NCBI RefSeq assembly: GCF_014898055.3
Contig: NW_023601543.1
Span: forward strand, 64,865,782 to 64,929,781
Source: Talpa occidentalis
Taxonomy: Eukaryota > Chordata > Mammalia > Eulipotyphla > Talpidae
Length of the DNA stretch: 64,000 nt
Direction of reading: 5' to 3'
This document shows positions 33,085 through 44,714 of this stretch, piece after piece (position 1 is the stretch's first letter; each line of letters opens with the position of its first letter). Under the pieces are notes generated by a model. The model did not search any database and was not told the origin of the DNA. It was given only the letters and a program-made list of their open reading frames with translations. Position numbers and translations under genes: made by a program.

Positions 33085-33538
33085 AACAACTCCTCCCATC
33101 ATTACTATACATGTTCCTGCTTTTATTTTATAGTAGAATCTAGTTCCTCTCCCCTCAAATCCATGCTGGTCTTGTGACTTGTTTTGACCAACAGCATGCT
33201 GTGGAATTGATTCAGTTTATTTTCACAGTACTGGGCTGAGATCTTAAGAGACTGGCACCATCTACTTTTCTGCTATTAGAATCTTCAGACTAGCTTGTTG
33301 TAAGGAAGTCCAGGCTAATAGCCATGTATAGGCCTCTCCACAAAGAGGCCATGTAGAGAAGAACCAAGGCATCCAGACTGGCAGCCACATGACTGACTCC
33401 AAAGAATACTATGTAGAGCAGAAGAACCACCCAGCGAGGTCAAATCAACTCACAGAATATTACATGTAATAAATCATTATTGGTTCAAGTCACTAAATTT
33501 CATAGTGGTTTATTACACAGCAGCAGATAATCAAAACA
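33085..33538 (+). mobile_element. MLT1-like MaLR LTR
   Basis: TTGTGACTTGTTTTGACCAACAG, CCAGACTGGCAGCCACATGAC and a 3' end with TTCAAGTCACTAAATTTCATAG-TGGTTTATTACACAGCAGC match MLT1. About 450 bp, with no internal region adjoining. Confidence 0.75.
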
Positions 33539-34128
33539 GTTTTTGTTCATTTCCTTTCCTTTTTCCATGTTCTTCTCATGATGGCCTGTCTTCCAGATCA
33601 AGTTCAAAAGGAATTACTTCCATAAAAGGAAAATAAGTAAAACACATCAGAGAGTACAAATACACATGATACAACAGGCACCCTGAACAATCAGAATACT
33701 TCAAGTCATTGATGCAATGTGTGCAAAGGATTTGGCTTCCAGAAAGTGCATCAAGAGATAAAATGCCAAATGAACTTTGGATGTGAATTTCTCCCCTCCT
33801 AGGATATGACCTGTTACAGCCACATTCTGTTAATGTGTAAATATTGATAAATGATAAGTTCTATAGCTCAAATAAAAGAAAGGTTCAAGTGCTTTGGTCA
33901 TGGATTCAAAGTGTCAATAGTCAAAGTGACCAGGGATTGATATGATATCTCAGACCTAACACTATGGATGGATAACTTCCAATTTGAGCTGACACCCTGA
34001 TTCTATTTCATATTTCTCCTACAGTTGACCTGCATTTTCCCCACAGTTCCACAAGAAGAAGGCCACATTTCAAGAGAAAAATCCACAGTCAAACCAAAAG
34101 ATGTTGCAACCTCACAATAAAGCTTAAA
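33539..34128. other. No recognised feature
   Basis: No gene or named repeat. Confidence 0.4.
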
Positions 34129-34141
34129 AGAAAAAGATACT

Positions 34142-34425
34142 GGGGCCTCCCCCTGTGGCTCAGTGGTTGGGCACTAGGCTGTGAAGCTGCCCGCAGCCTC
34201 TGCAGCGCCGGTTCCATCCCCGGCAGCCGGACGAGGGTCACACATGGCGCGACAGACCTCTCCTGCCACATCTGCTGCTCCCCTCAGCAGTGTATTTCGT
34301 CAGTCTGCCTGTTCTGTTCCCTGCTCTGGGTCTGGTGAATTCTCTCACCCTCCCACGCTTCTGACTGTACCCAGTGCTTGTATAAATAAATAAATAAATC
34401 TTAAAAAAAAAAAAAAGAAACAAAT
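34142..34425 (+). mobile_element. tRNA-derived SINE, full length (copy 14)
   Basis: Starts GGGGCCTCCCCCTGTGGCTCAG and ends TTGTATAAATAAATAAATAAATCTTA(n). The exact duplication AGAAAAAGATACT lies at 34129-34141 and 34426-34438. CCCAGTGCTTG subfamily. Confidence 0.97.
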
Positions 34426-34438
34426 AGAAAAAGATACT

Positions 34439-35394
34439 TTGGTTTACAGAAGCAGCAATGGTTCTTCTCCAAGGGATGAGTAGAAATGATTTCATCACTG
34501 GTTCCTATCCAGTCTTGGCTGGATCTTCCTTTGGTCCTTCTGTCCTCGGAGGCATTCCCCTGGCAGCCCATCAGCTATTTGTTTTGGGAGGGTGGAGGGG
34601 GAGAAGGGCAGGCCAGAGCGGTCAGTCAGTGGGCACTCTATATTTGCCCCTCTCCAGTGATATTACACTTAACCTCTCAGTAGCTGCCCCTGAGTCTCCG
34701 TGCAGAAGCCTGGCATCAAGAAACTTCATACCAGTCTGTCGCTTGTCTGCTTCTGAGCACTCGGTTTAGTTATATCCTCCTTATGACTAACTGACCTCTG
34801 TCAATTAGACTTGCCTCTTGGCTTCATGGAAGAAACACATAATGATCTCCATGCCCAAGTCCTGCAGGTCAAAGAGAGAGTCAAGACTTATTTGAAGAGA
34901 CAGAAGGTGCCTGGGGCAATGCAGAAGGGAGCCAGTGAGTAATTCTACTATAAGGAACCACATTTCCTGCATATGGATGGCTTCTAGGAGCTGTGGCCCA
35001 AAGACACCTTCTAATTAAAGATCCTAGGGTGAGAATCTCAGTATTTATGATCAGAGGGCAGCTGAGGCAGGAGTCATCTGAAGACTGGGCTGAAGAGTCA
35101 AGATCAGCTTCTTCACTCCTATCAAGTGCTCCTCTACATCGTCCCTCTTGCCAGAGAGTAGCCTGGACTTCTTTGATAGGTTCTGCCAGTCGGTTGAAAG
35201 GCTAGGCCCACAGCTCAACTGGCAAGGCATCACACTTGCAATATTCAACTGGTCGAAGTAGTCACAGGTGAGCCTGCATTTGAGGGAGTGTAAGAAAGGC
35301 TAGCTTCTTTTAATGGAGACATACCATGTGCTTACAGGAAGAGAAGGAATCAGTGACAACCGTTTGTGGGGACAAGGTACCAAATGCCCCCCTT
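34439..35394. other. No recognised feature
   Basis: No named repeat. The 103-codon frame at 34458-34769 shows no recognised domain. Confidence 0.4.
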
Positions 35395-35690
35395 CATTCT
35401 CAAAATTTTCCTGGTTTACAAAACAAATATGTAATCCTAGAAGTCAGGATAGTGGTTACCCAGGAGGAAGAGGTAGTGACCGGCAGGGACATGAAAAGGT
35501 TCCTGGGGTGCTGAGAATATTGTTTCTTTGATCTCTGTGTTGGTTACACAGGTATGCTCATTTAGTGAAAACTCATTAAGTTGCACACTTGTGATTTATC
35601 CATTTTGTCATGCTAGTGTTACACTTTGATAAAAAGTTTAGATAAAGTGAAAAAAAGAACTACAAACCAAAACAACAAATGACCCTTTCT
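35395..35690 (+). mobile_element. Old L1 3' end fragment
   Basis: GTCAGGATAGTGGTTACCCAGG, TTGGTTACACAGGTATGCTC, TCATTAAGTTGCACACTTGTG and GTTACACTTTGATAAAAAG are the standard late ORF2/3' UTR text of old L1s. Confidence 0.75.
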
Positions 35691-36322
35691 GATTGGTAAA
35701 TTATGGTTACCCCATCCAATAACCAGTTGAAGGCCTTATAAGAGAAGCCAAGCTACGCATCAGCAGTTGAAGGTAGGAAACAGTGAGTGGAGTGGTGGGC
35801 CCCCGCCCCTGTGAGTAAGGCTAATGGAATACTCTCTCTTCACCTTAAACCAGGCAATAAGGGTTTTATGAGAACCACCAAGAGCCTGATCTCTGCTTCC
35901 TGAAGTCTGACACATCTAAAGGCAGCCATTTGACTCTCTAGTGGGCAAATACAGAGGTGCGAGCCTGAGATTGCCCAGCTGCCCTGAAAGCAGCATAAGA
36001 AGTACTGCCCCCCACCCCCCCACTCCCACCCCCCCCCCTGGAATCACCAACTCTGCCATTGCTGGAAGGGCCTGGAATGTATGCACATTTCCCAAGTCTG
36101 TGAGGATCTGTGCTGAGTGGTTCTGGGAGGACTCTGTCCAGGAGAACCCCTTGTAGGCAGGTGACCCTTTCAAAAGATGAATTGTGCCATAGCTAGAAAA
36201 CTGAGGGAGAAGTCAGCCAGAGGCTGCTGCCCTTTTCAGAGGCCTTGCTAGTGAGAGATTCCCAGCAATACAAAGTCCCCGAGGGACTAGGAGAGCTGCC
36301 AAAGCAAGAGTCAGCTCCGGAA
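35691..36322. other. C-rich tract and otherwise unrecognised sequence
   Basis: Four C-runs at 36008-36013, 36015-36021, 36025-36027 and 36029-36038 give a G-quadruplex-capable pattern on the minus strand. No gene or named repeat was seen elsewhere in the interval. Confidence 0.5.
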
Positions 36323-36825
36323 CTGAGTAATATTCCATTGAATGTGTAGTCCAGTTTCTTTACCCAGTTGTCTGTCATTGGGCATTTAGGTTGGTTCCAT
36401 GACTTGGCAATTGTGGACAGTGCTGCTATAAACATAGGGGTGCACGAGTCTTTTGCATTAGAGTCTTCTTATCCTCTGGGTAAATACCAGGCAGAGGTAT
36501 TGCTGGACCATATGGGATTTCCATTTAAAATAATTCTTAGACCTAGTGAAAAATATGCTGGTTACCAGAGGGAACAGAAGGGGTGGGACAAGCAAGGAGA
36601 TAAGGCATTGGCATGGGGAGGGGGGTTGGCATCATTTGGCTCCTTTCTTAGGCTTTAAGTTGAGTAAGGGACAGGGGACCATAATTTATGGTTATAATTT
36701 ATGATGGACGGGGAGTGAAGCACGTGCGCCTAAGGAGGTGAGAAAATGTAAGGTCACATTATATAGACATGTGTGTAAACAACGGACAAATTTTTGACAA
36801 TAATAATAATAATAATAAAATAATA
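36323..36825 (+). mobile_element. Old L1 with inverted 5' part (twin-priming-like)
   Basis: 36323 to about 36540 reads as L1 ORF2 on the minus strand (CTGAGTAATATTCCATTGAATG, GTGCTGCTATAAACATAGGGG, GGGTAAATACCAGGCAG). From about 36550 to 36825 it reads as an L1 3' end on the plus strand (ATGCTGGTTACCAGAGGGAAC, 3' UTR, then an (AAT)n tail at 36799-36825). No target-site duplication could be found. Confidence 0.7.
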
Positions 36826-39270
36826 AATTCTCCACACCCGGAGTTTTCCCTCCCAGTAACGACTGTGCTTGTCCAGTGAGGGGCTCCCGGCCCTGCCCTC
36901 TCCCGCTCTGATACACCAGCCACGGAAGGGCTGGAAATGGTGGCCAGTGACTATCGGAGGCAGCAAATGGAGGAAAACAAAGGACAGAGAACATGAACTG
37001 TGCCTCTCTCTCCCATGCGCAGGTCCCAGTCAGGCTGGAGCGGGGGATGGGGAGAGAAGGTGCTCGAAATTGAAGAGAGGATTGAAGTTTTCAGGTTAGC
37101 CTGGATGGGACATTTTATTTACTGAAATTAGATTGAGACTGAAGGGGATTGAAAACCTATGGGACCTGCCTGAGATTTCATCCAGGAGTGAGAAAGAGCT
37201 ATCTGAGAAATCAAGTTTGATAAGGTGGTAGCAGAAAGAATGAGTAATTTTCTTCTTACCTCCCTACACAAGTTGAGGGACAGGTAAAACACAAGTTATA
37301 AAGGTATGCAACAGACATTTTGTTAGCCTGTGACTGCAAATGAAATTGCAAGCCACACTTACACCTAACATTAGGTTACAGGCCCGCACCAATCCACTCA
37401 CTAGAATAAGTGGCCTTGAAAGCTCTCCCTCCTTCCCTGGCAATTTTGGGGAGTTCCCCATGGCACTGACCTATGTGTGATCCTGAAGAATCTTCCCTGT
37501 TACTTCCATCCACACTTCCTCATTTACACCTTTATGCAACAGGAGTTATTGACTTGGCTATGTTCCGGGCACTGCATTGGTTCGGGAGGTAAATAACAAA
37601 AGCAGCGGAGCCCAGGCCTCACTACAGCTTGCTGTCTGCTAGGGTGACAGCTAGTTGGTCACCTCATCACACCAGGGCATGTAAAGGAGCATGGAGAGGA
37701 AAGGGAGAGGGTGTGGTGTTGGGAGAACAGCCCCAGAAGGTCAGACTTTCTAATAAGGATGTCAGAGAACTGTCCCTTGAGGGAACTTATGATTGAAATG
37801 GGATCTGAAAAAAGAGTTAACCAGGGGAAATGGGAGAACATTTTGTGCAGTGGGAGCAGTACACGGTTAAGCAGTCAAAAGAGGGACTGGGATAGAGGAC
37901 CTGAGAGGGAGCACTGTATCTGGTGGAAAGGTGGGTAGGGGCTTGGCCTTGGGGGCCTTATAGATGTTGTTAATGATTTTGGACTTTATCCCAAAAGCAA
38001 GACACTAGGCAGACATCAAAGTGCTTTCAGTATAGAAATGTTATCAGAATGAACCCCAGCCTCAAAATACAACAAAATCTGACGACTTCTGCCCTTGCGC
38101 TGCCACGAGCCTATTCAGCCCACGAGGGAAGAAACTAGAAGAGGGAGATGAGAGTAAACGTGAAAGCAAAAGGATAACTCAAAGTCTGTTGCAGACTCCT
38201 ACCCCCGTGGTCATCAGTGCCAAGGGCTCATCCCCTATTGTTAGGGTTGGCAAATTCACACAATGGGGGCACCTTATCCATGCTCTACTCCTCTCTTTCT
38301 CCATCAACGGGGACCTGGGGGCACAGTGAGTCTAAAACAGCAGAGACTGTTTATTATTTTTATGTTTATAAAAATATTTATTACAATAAATTAAGTCCAT
38401 TTAATCTTCCATCCCATGAGCATCCATCCATACAGCTCTCTTTCAACAAGCTGTGTGATTACTTCTGTGTTGAATACCCTTGCAATCTAGGGGAGACTGT
38501 TTAATGTTTAAACCTGGGCACCAGGACTGGCTGTGTAATTTGTGGGGCCCAGTGCAAAATGAGGATGGAGAGATCCTTGCTCAAAAGTAGAGAAAAAAGT
38601 GCCATTAGAGATGCTCAACTACCAAGCTCTCTCCTTTCTTCTGTAGTCATTCTCCTGACTTGCGTTGGTGTGTTTTTTATTGGCTAGTTAATGGCACATA
38701 CTCTTGGGAACAGGGGTAGCTGTAGGGTAACATAGACCCTGTCAGGTGACCCAGGGCCCTATCTTTTGACTTAGCATGGCTGTGCATGGCATCCTGACTG
38801 CCAGATCTTGGATCTTGCCAAACGTGGACCAATACGCTATGCCCCAGTCAGTGGCAGAGAAGTTGAGCCAGGCATCTTTTCCTCCTGTGAATCCATCACA
38901 CTGATCTAACACTTACCCCCAGAAAGTCACCCAACAAATATGCCACGGCACTGCAAAGCCAGGGCAGAAGCAGTCACAGTTATGCCCCAAGCCAAGATGG
39001 GTAAGGTGCACGAGCCTGGACCCAATCCTTCCTGAGCCCGTGCCCAGGTCCTAACGAGAGCACAAGGCAGAAGGTGGTTCAGATCAGGACAGGATAGTGA
39101 TGGGTCTAGAATCCTTCCTGAGAGCGGCAAGGCAGCAGAGGGCAGGACACACTGAGCTGTTCTGCAAGTCCCCAGCACCATTGTGTGCCATTGTGCCGCT
39201 CAATTCCATTTACAGAGCTCAAACTGAATGATAAAATTACGAAGACTGTTAAGATGGCAACTACAGAGCA
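36826..39270. other. No recognised gene
   Basis: A 2.4-kb stretch with no supported gene. The text GGGGGCCTTATAGATGTTGTTAATGATTTTGGACTTTATCCC (around 37950-37990) resembles a dispersed mammalian repeat I cannot name. Frames of 60-95 codons lack domains. Confidence 0.4.
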
Positions 39271-39283
39271 TGACAGAGCATTT

Positions 39284-40019
39284 TTTTAATTTAAAATTTT
39301 TTTAACATTTATCATTTTTTACATTTTTTAGACAATATTTGCTTCCCCCTACCCCCTCAGGTGTAGTCCCCATAGAATTTCCTTCCCCAAGACACCTGTG
39401 CACCATCACCACAGCCCCCTGTGCTCCTCCCTCCCTCCCTCTGATCCCTCTCCCTCCTCCTCCCCTGCAGGATGTCTCTGATTTATAATTGTCTGTTGTT
39501 GCTTTGTTGTGTTTTGTACTGTTACTATTGTTTTACACTGATGTCTTATTTGGTTCCCCTATATTCCTGTTATAAGTGAAACCATCTGATATTTTTCTTT
39601 TTTCTTCTGGCTTATTTCACTGAGCATAATCCTTTCCAGCTCCATCCATGTTGCTGCGTATGACACGAATTTATCTTTTTTGATTGTTGAATAATATTCC
39701 GTTGTGTATAGGTACCACATCTTCTTGATCCAGTCATCTATTTGGGGGCATTTGAGTTGTTTCCAGGTTTTACCTATTGTATATAGTGCTGCTATAAACA
39801 TAGGGGTACAGGTGCTCTTTTGAATCACTGTTTTTGTGTCCTTTGGGTAGATCCCTAGGAGTGGAATTGCCAGGTCATGTGGTAGCTCCATTTTCAGTAG
39901 GCTGAGGAACCTCCAGACAGCTTTCCACAGTGGTTGGACCAGTTTGCACTCCCACCAGCAGTGTAGGAGAGTTCCTTTTTCACCGCATCCTCGCCAACAT
40001 TTGTTGTTGCTTCTTTTTT
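39284..40019 (-). mobile_element. 5'-truncated L1, 736 bp, reverse
   Basis: The poly(A) end is at the left (T-rich 39281-39330), then 3' UTR and ORF2 C-terminal sequence. The exact 13-bp duplication TGACAGAGCATTT lies at 39271-39283 and 40020-40032. Confidence 0.96.
39559..39891 (-). pseudogene. LINE-1 ORF2 C-terminal fragment (broken)
   Basis: The 110-codon frame carries the extreme C-terminus of L1 ORF2p ([20 protein letters not shown]..., [35 protein letters not shown]). Further upstream ORF2 text continues in another frame (39894-40019), so the reading frame is broken near 39892. The catalytic domains are missing by truncation. The same region in the L1 at 19917-20573 is longer and includes the cysteine-rich motif. 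Confidence 0.92.
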
Positions 40020-40032
40020 TGACAGAGCATTT

Positions 40033-40874
40033 AACCCCAAGATTGAGGCCCTCCTGAGCATGCGGCTCTGTGCTCCTACTGCACTGATCACAGGCCTGTC
40101 AAGTCAGCTCTCCGGGGCCTCTGTTTGGAGAGATCAGTGGTTTCTGAACCGGGGTGGGGTGGCAGACTTTGTGGTCACCATCCTAGGCAAAGAGGACCCA
40201 TTGAGGTTCAAAGCACAAGCAGCCCAACCCCCTTCACACTGACTGAGCTTTCCCGAAGCAGCATGGGGTGAGAGCTATAACACCCCTCCCTCCCCAGCAC
40301 AGGAGCTTACCTACACCTCATTACTGTGGAGCTAAATGAGCAGCCTCTCTTCCTCCACCCCACTCCCATCACACACTTGAACTTTTTCATTTCTCCAACT
40401 CTTTTGTCAGGATGGTGGCTTGCACAACATTCCTGAAAATGAAAAGGAGGAGGGCTAGCCTTCCATGACCAGCTGGAGGACCTGGGCAGGAAGGAGGGAG
40501 CGCACGAGGACACACGGTACTAAGAGTGCTTAAGAGGTACTTTTCACCAGGATGTGACAGGAATGAATGTTTCTATGATATATTAAGCCAAAACTTCCGA
40601 AAGCTCTTAAAAAATTGCTTAGGGTGGGGGAAGGAAGTCACAAAATGTCAATGCAATGAGGAGAATTTCAGTACACTACATAAAGGTTAAGAGGAATCTT
40701 GGCTATTGTTAATTGCTAATTGCCTACTACTTGAGGACTTCCAAAGTAGTCACTCCATTGATCAAAGGAAAAATTTAAGTGCAGATAACACCCTCCCAAA
40801 CGCTCACCCAGATACTCAATATGTGTGCACACATCTTCACAGAAGGGCAAAAAAAAAAAATTTCAAGTAGAATA
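40033..40874. other. No recognised gene; holds one copy of a 69-bp duplicated segment
   Basis: No named repeat or gene. See 40566-40634 for the duplicated segment. Confidence 0.45.
40566..40634 (+). repeat. 69-bp dispersed direct duplication, copy A
   Basis: Starting AATGTTTCTATGATATATTA and ending GGGTGGGGGAAGG, this 69-bp piece recurs at 44053-44121 in the same orientation with only two substitutions. No poly(A), target-site duplication or transposon ends are seen. Confidence 0.9.
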
Positions 40875-41045
40875 AAACAATAATAATAGATAGCACTTAC
40901 CGTGCTCATTAATATGCGCCTGACTCTCTTCAAAAACACTTCACAGTAACCAGTTAATTCTCCACACAAAAATATAAGGCATTGCTGCTATTATCCCCAT
41001 TTTACAGATGAGAAAACTGAGCCACAGAGGTTATGGTAAAAAATG
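40875..41045 (-). repeat. MIR element
   Basis: TAATAATAGATAGCACTTACC, ATTATCCCCATTTTACAGATG, GAGAAAACTGAGCCACAGAGG: reverse-complement MIR, well preserved. Confidence 0.85.
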
Positions 41046-41689
41046 AGTTTTTGTGCTGCCATTGTATACACAGGACTAACTAAATCAAGCTCCTGATCAG
41101 AATTCTTAGTAGTAAAACACCATTTTCCAGAAGCACTTCTGGAAAGAAAGTGTATTTAGCTGTATAGGTAATGAGTCCAAAACATAGACCTACTAGCCGT
41201 GAAATATCTCCATAAGCACGTCTGTCCTATTTTCTCTATTTAATTACACATAGGGGCACAGTCTCTGACTTTGTAGCAGGCCAGGGAGGAGATGATGTGA
41301 CTGTGGTATCTATTAGAGGAAAGAGTAAAGCCTTCCCCTAATTCCCATCTGTCCCTGTTCTTCAAAATAAACAGAAAGTTCCCACACAGACTCATTTTCA
41401 AAATATAGCAAAGAAGCTTGCCAAAGGTGCCTTGACTCATCACTCACTGGAGGCCACTCCTGAGCCATGCTCATCTGCTTCATCAGCATGGCCCTAAAAG
41501 TCCCTTCATACCAGAGCAATGACCTACCAAATATAGCAAGGGCCTTATTTTTAAAAAGGTTCAAATGAGCTCGCAGAGGGCCATCAACACACATGATCAG
41601 CACCGTTTTATAAAAACCAGGGCTGAGTCGTTTGTGTGGCACTCAAATAAAGCTGAGGGGACACAGCCACAACTATAGTGGCGGCTGTG
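41046..41689. other. No recognised feature
   Basis: No gene or named repeat. The 109-codon minus-strand frame at 41313-41642 has no recognised domain. Confidence 0.4.
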
Positions 41690-41875
41690 AGAGCAGCTCC
41701 TGCTGAGCGAGGGCTTCCATGGGTCGGACCCTGCTAAGTGCTTTCTTACAGACACTCTCCCACTTCCTGCTGGCAACTGCCCTGAATGACATTATTTATT
41801 ATCCCCATTTTACAGATAAAAGTACAGTCTCAGAAAGGTCAAACAACCACCCTGCATTCACATAGCCTATATTCT
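41690..41875 (-). repeat. MIR element
   Basis: CCTGCTAAGTGCTTTCTTACAG, ATTATTTATTATCCCCATTTT, ACAGATAAAAGTACAGTCTCAG and TCACATAGCC-like text in reverse-complement MIR order. Confidence 0.7.
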
Positions 41876-42061
41876 ACACTGTTTCTGATGCATGAAATGA
41901 CACTTGGCAGTTCTAAACTCCTGGAGCTTCTGGAGGCTATCCCTAGGTATACTGAGGGCCTAAAAGAAAACAAACCCTACAGTCAGGTCATTGTCTTTGC
42001 ACCCATCAGTCTTGGAATCAGTCCTTCCATCATCAGCATGGAAACACTCTGAGTGTTAGGA

Positions 42062-42330
42062 GGCTAAAGGGCTTAAAGAATGGATTATAGGGGGCCTCCC
42101 CTGGTAGTGCAGTGGTTGAGCGCTGGGCTGCGAAGATGCCCGCAACCTCTGCAGTGCCGGCTCGATCCCCGGCCGCCGGGCGAGGGTCCCACATGGCACA
42201 CAGACCTCTCCTGCCATGCCCGCTGCTCCCCTCAGCAGTGTATTTCGTCAGTCTGACTGTTCTGTTCCCGGCTCTGGCTCTGGTGAATTTTCTCACCCTC
42301 CTGCACTTCTGACTGTACCCAGTGCTTATA

Positions 42331-42365
<35 letters not shown>

Positions 42366-43565
42366 AAAAGAATGGATCATAGACCTAAGTAGAAAAGCTA
42401 CAGTAATAAAAAATTCTAGAGAAAAAAGAGACATCGGAGTAGGCAAAAGTTCCTAGATAACAACAATAAGAAAAGTCGGAACCATAAAAGAAAAATTTGA
42501 TAATGGATTTCATTGAAATGTAAAACTTAGTCTCTTTCAAGAGACCTTAAAGAAAAATGAGAAAGCAAGACACAAATATATTTCATATATATTTGACAAG
42601 GGGCTGGTAGGTATCCAATATGTACACTCAAACAACTCAAGAATAAGAAATGGGAAAAATATTTTAATGGACACTTCCTCAAAAACAAATGCAAATGGCC
42701 AATAAGTATATGAGAAAGTATTCAACATCATTAGTTGAAATGCACATTAAAACTTTGCGATATTACTGTTCACCCCCCAGAATGGCTACAAATGAAAAGT
42801 CTGTACAATACCAATTGTTGAACGGAAGAACTTGCCTACTTTGCTACTGAGACTGTGAAGTAGTACAGCCACTGAAGTAGAAGAAGACAAAAAGAAATGG
42901 AAAGACACGCCCTGTTCATGGATTAGAAGAATTAACATCATTAAAATTGCCATCTTACCCAAAGCAATACACAGATTCAAAGTTTCATGACATTATTAAA
43001 AAAAAAACAGAACAAATATTACTGAAATATATATGGAATCACAAAAGACCCCAAATAGCCAATACAACCCTGAGAAGAATGGAGATATCACACTCCTAGA
43101 CCTCAAAGACTAGTAACAAACCAAATGTCCATCAAGAGAGGACTGGATGAACACATTTTGGCACATCCACACAATGAAATGCTACTAGCAATAAAGGAAC
43201 GGACAACTGAGGCATGGAATACCATGGATGTGTCTCATAATTATGCTAAATGAAGGAAACTAGGCAACAAAACCATACAAAAATCTCTAGATGATTCTAT
43301 TTACATGACATTTAAGTACAGGCAAAATCAACCTATGGTTCCAGAAAGCAGATGAATGGCCACCTGGGGAGGAGTTCAATAGACACAAAGGAAATTTCGG
43401 GGGCATTTAGGGATGTTCTATGTCTTGACCGTAGTGATTACACATGACATACGTGATCATAGAAAGTTGACAAAACCCTTTGAACTGGACATTTAAATTG
43501 GCGCATTGTATTTCATGTTTATTATACTTCAGTGAAGCTGATTTTGAAACAAATGATTGATGTAA
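42062..43565 (+). mobile_element. Old L1 (ORF2 end and 3' region), split by a SINE
   Basis: AATGGATCATAGACCTAAGTAG just after the SINE, CTTCCTCAAAAACAAATGCAAATGG, TGAAATGCACATTAAAAC, AATGGAATACTACTAGC-like text and GACCGTAGTGATTACACATGAC are late ORF2 to 3' UTR landmarks. The middle (about 42840-42900) is internally rearranged or deleted. No long frame remains. The left edge is approximate. Confidence 0.8.
42091..42366 (+). mobile_element. tRNA-derived SINE, full length (copy 15)
   Basis: Starts GGGGCCTCCCCTGGTAGTGC and ends in (AAAT)n with no TCTT. The imperfect duplication is AAAGAATGGATTATAG (42075-42090) and AAAGAATGGATCATAG (42367-42382), one mismatch, lying in L1 sequence. Confidence 0.97.
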
Positions 43566-44052
43566 GTCTTTGGAGACAGGGCATGGAATCAGGAAGCAAC
43601 GAAGGAGTTTCTGTGAATGGAAGGCAATATATGATGGGTGGGGGTGGGGTGGAGGGGGAAAGGTGAGTACATCCAGTCAGTCTGTGAGACTTTGGCCTAG
43701 GAAATGAACTCCTTCACCCTCAGGGTTAAATGCAACAACCAGGGTGGTGAGTTTATTTCCACCATCTCTTCCACCTAACAGACCAGGGCTCCAGGCTGTC
43801 CTCAGAGCTGAAGACATCAAGAGCCAGCTATTGCTTTCTTGTCTCTGGGCGTGCCTGCACAAGGCTTCTATAGCTGGGAAAGTCAGACTTCTGTGAAGCA
43901 TGTGGTTCCCATGAAGCATAAGCCCCATTTCTCCTGCGTCCCTGAAAAAAAAAAAAAAAAAGATCCTCCCTTTCTGTATATGTATGTATGTCTCTTTCAC
44001 AAGAAGGATAAGTTATTTTTGAATGGAGAAAAATTGCACCTACTGCTGGTAC
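43566..44052. other. G-rich motif, A-run; otherwise nothing recognised
   Basis: A strong G-quadruplex pattern, GGG-T-GGGGG-T-GGGG-TGGA-GGGGG, lies at 43636-43658. An A-run of about 18 lies at 43946-43963. Frames of 101-131 codons on both strands overlap and carry no domain. Confidence 0.5.
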
Positions 44053-44121
44053 AATGTTTCTATGATATATTAAGCCAAAACTTCCGAAAACTCTTAAAAA
44101 ATTGCTTGGGGTGGGGGAAGG
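44053..44121 (+). repeat. 69-bp dispersed direct duplication, copy B
   Basis: Second copy of 40566-40634, 67 of 69 bases identical, 3.4 kb away in direct orientation. The flanks on both sides differ completely between the two sites. Confidence 0.9.
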
Positions 44122-44714
44122 TTTCTGTTTCAAAGGGTGCTGTTAGAGGTGGATGTTATTCAGCCATCTGTTCAGTCACTCACACATTCATCCACGCATT
44201 AATTGGCTCAGCCAACAGCCAGTGAGCTCTTGCTGTGTGCTGGGCTGACCATAGGTCCTGAGAGCCAGGAGCTTACTGCCCTTCAATAAGACAGTTGGGA
44301 TGGGGTGGAGGGCTCCAGGTAGTTAACAGGCCATTACAGCTCAGTGTGATAAGAGCTTCACAGCAGACACTGCTGGTTTCTGCCCACATCCCCTGGGCCC
44401 TCTTTACAAGTTCCATGCACACATGTTCTCAAGGTGCGTTCACGACCAGAGGTCATGCATGTCCTGGTCAGAGGGCAGTCCCCAGGCTGCTAGGGCCTGA
44501 TTCCCCTGCATTAAAGAAAGCCAGAAGTTTCTGGAACTTCCCTCCTCCTCCCTTTAACCAATCACTAATGGGTATGTAAATACTCCATAAGCATAACTCA
44601 TAAGTCATGATAAATACAAGTTTTCCTGGTCCCTGTTTGAGAGGTTCTGAGGTTTCTGAGGTGTGGTCTTCAATGTCCACAGAGGTCCCCTCGGTCTGAG
44701 GTAAAGTCACCTAC
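44122..44714. other. No recognised gene
   Basis: Around 44165-44300 the text CATTCATCCACGCATTAATTGG... GCTGTGTGCTGGGCTGACC looks L2/MIR-like. Nothing else was recognised. Confidence 0.4.

Noticed and set aside
40020..40032. Idea that the L1 at 39284-40019 is a longer element continuing into the frame at 39894-40091
   Set aside because: The exact 13-bp duplication at 40020-40032 fixes the 5' end at 40019. Codons beyond that are flanking DNA.
43652..43668. Splice-donor-like AAAGGTGAGTACA
   Set aside because: Good match to the donor consensus, but there is no upstream acceptor or coding frame, and it lies at the edge of a G-rich low-complexity stretch.
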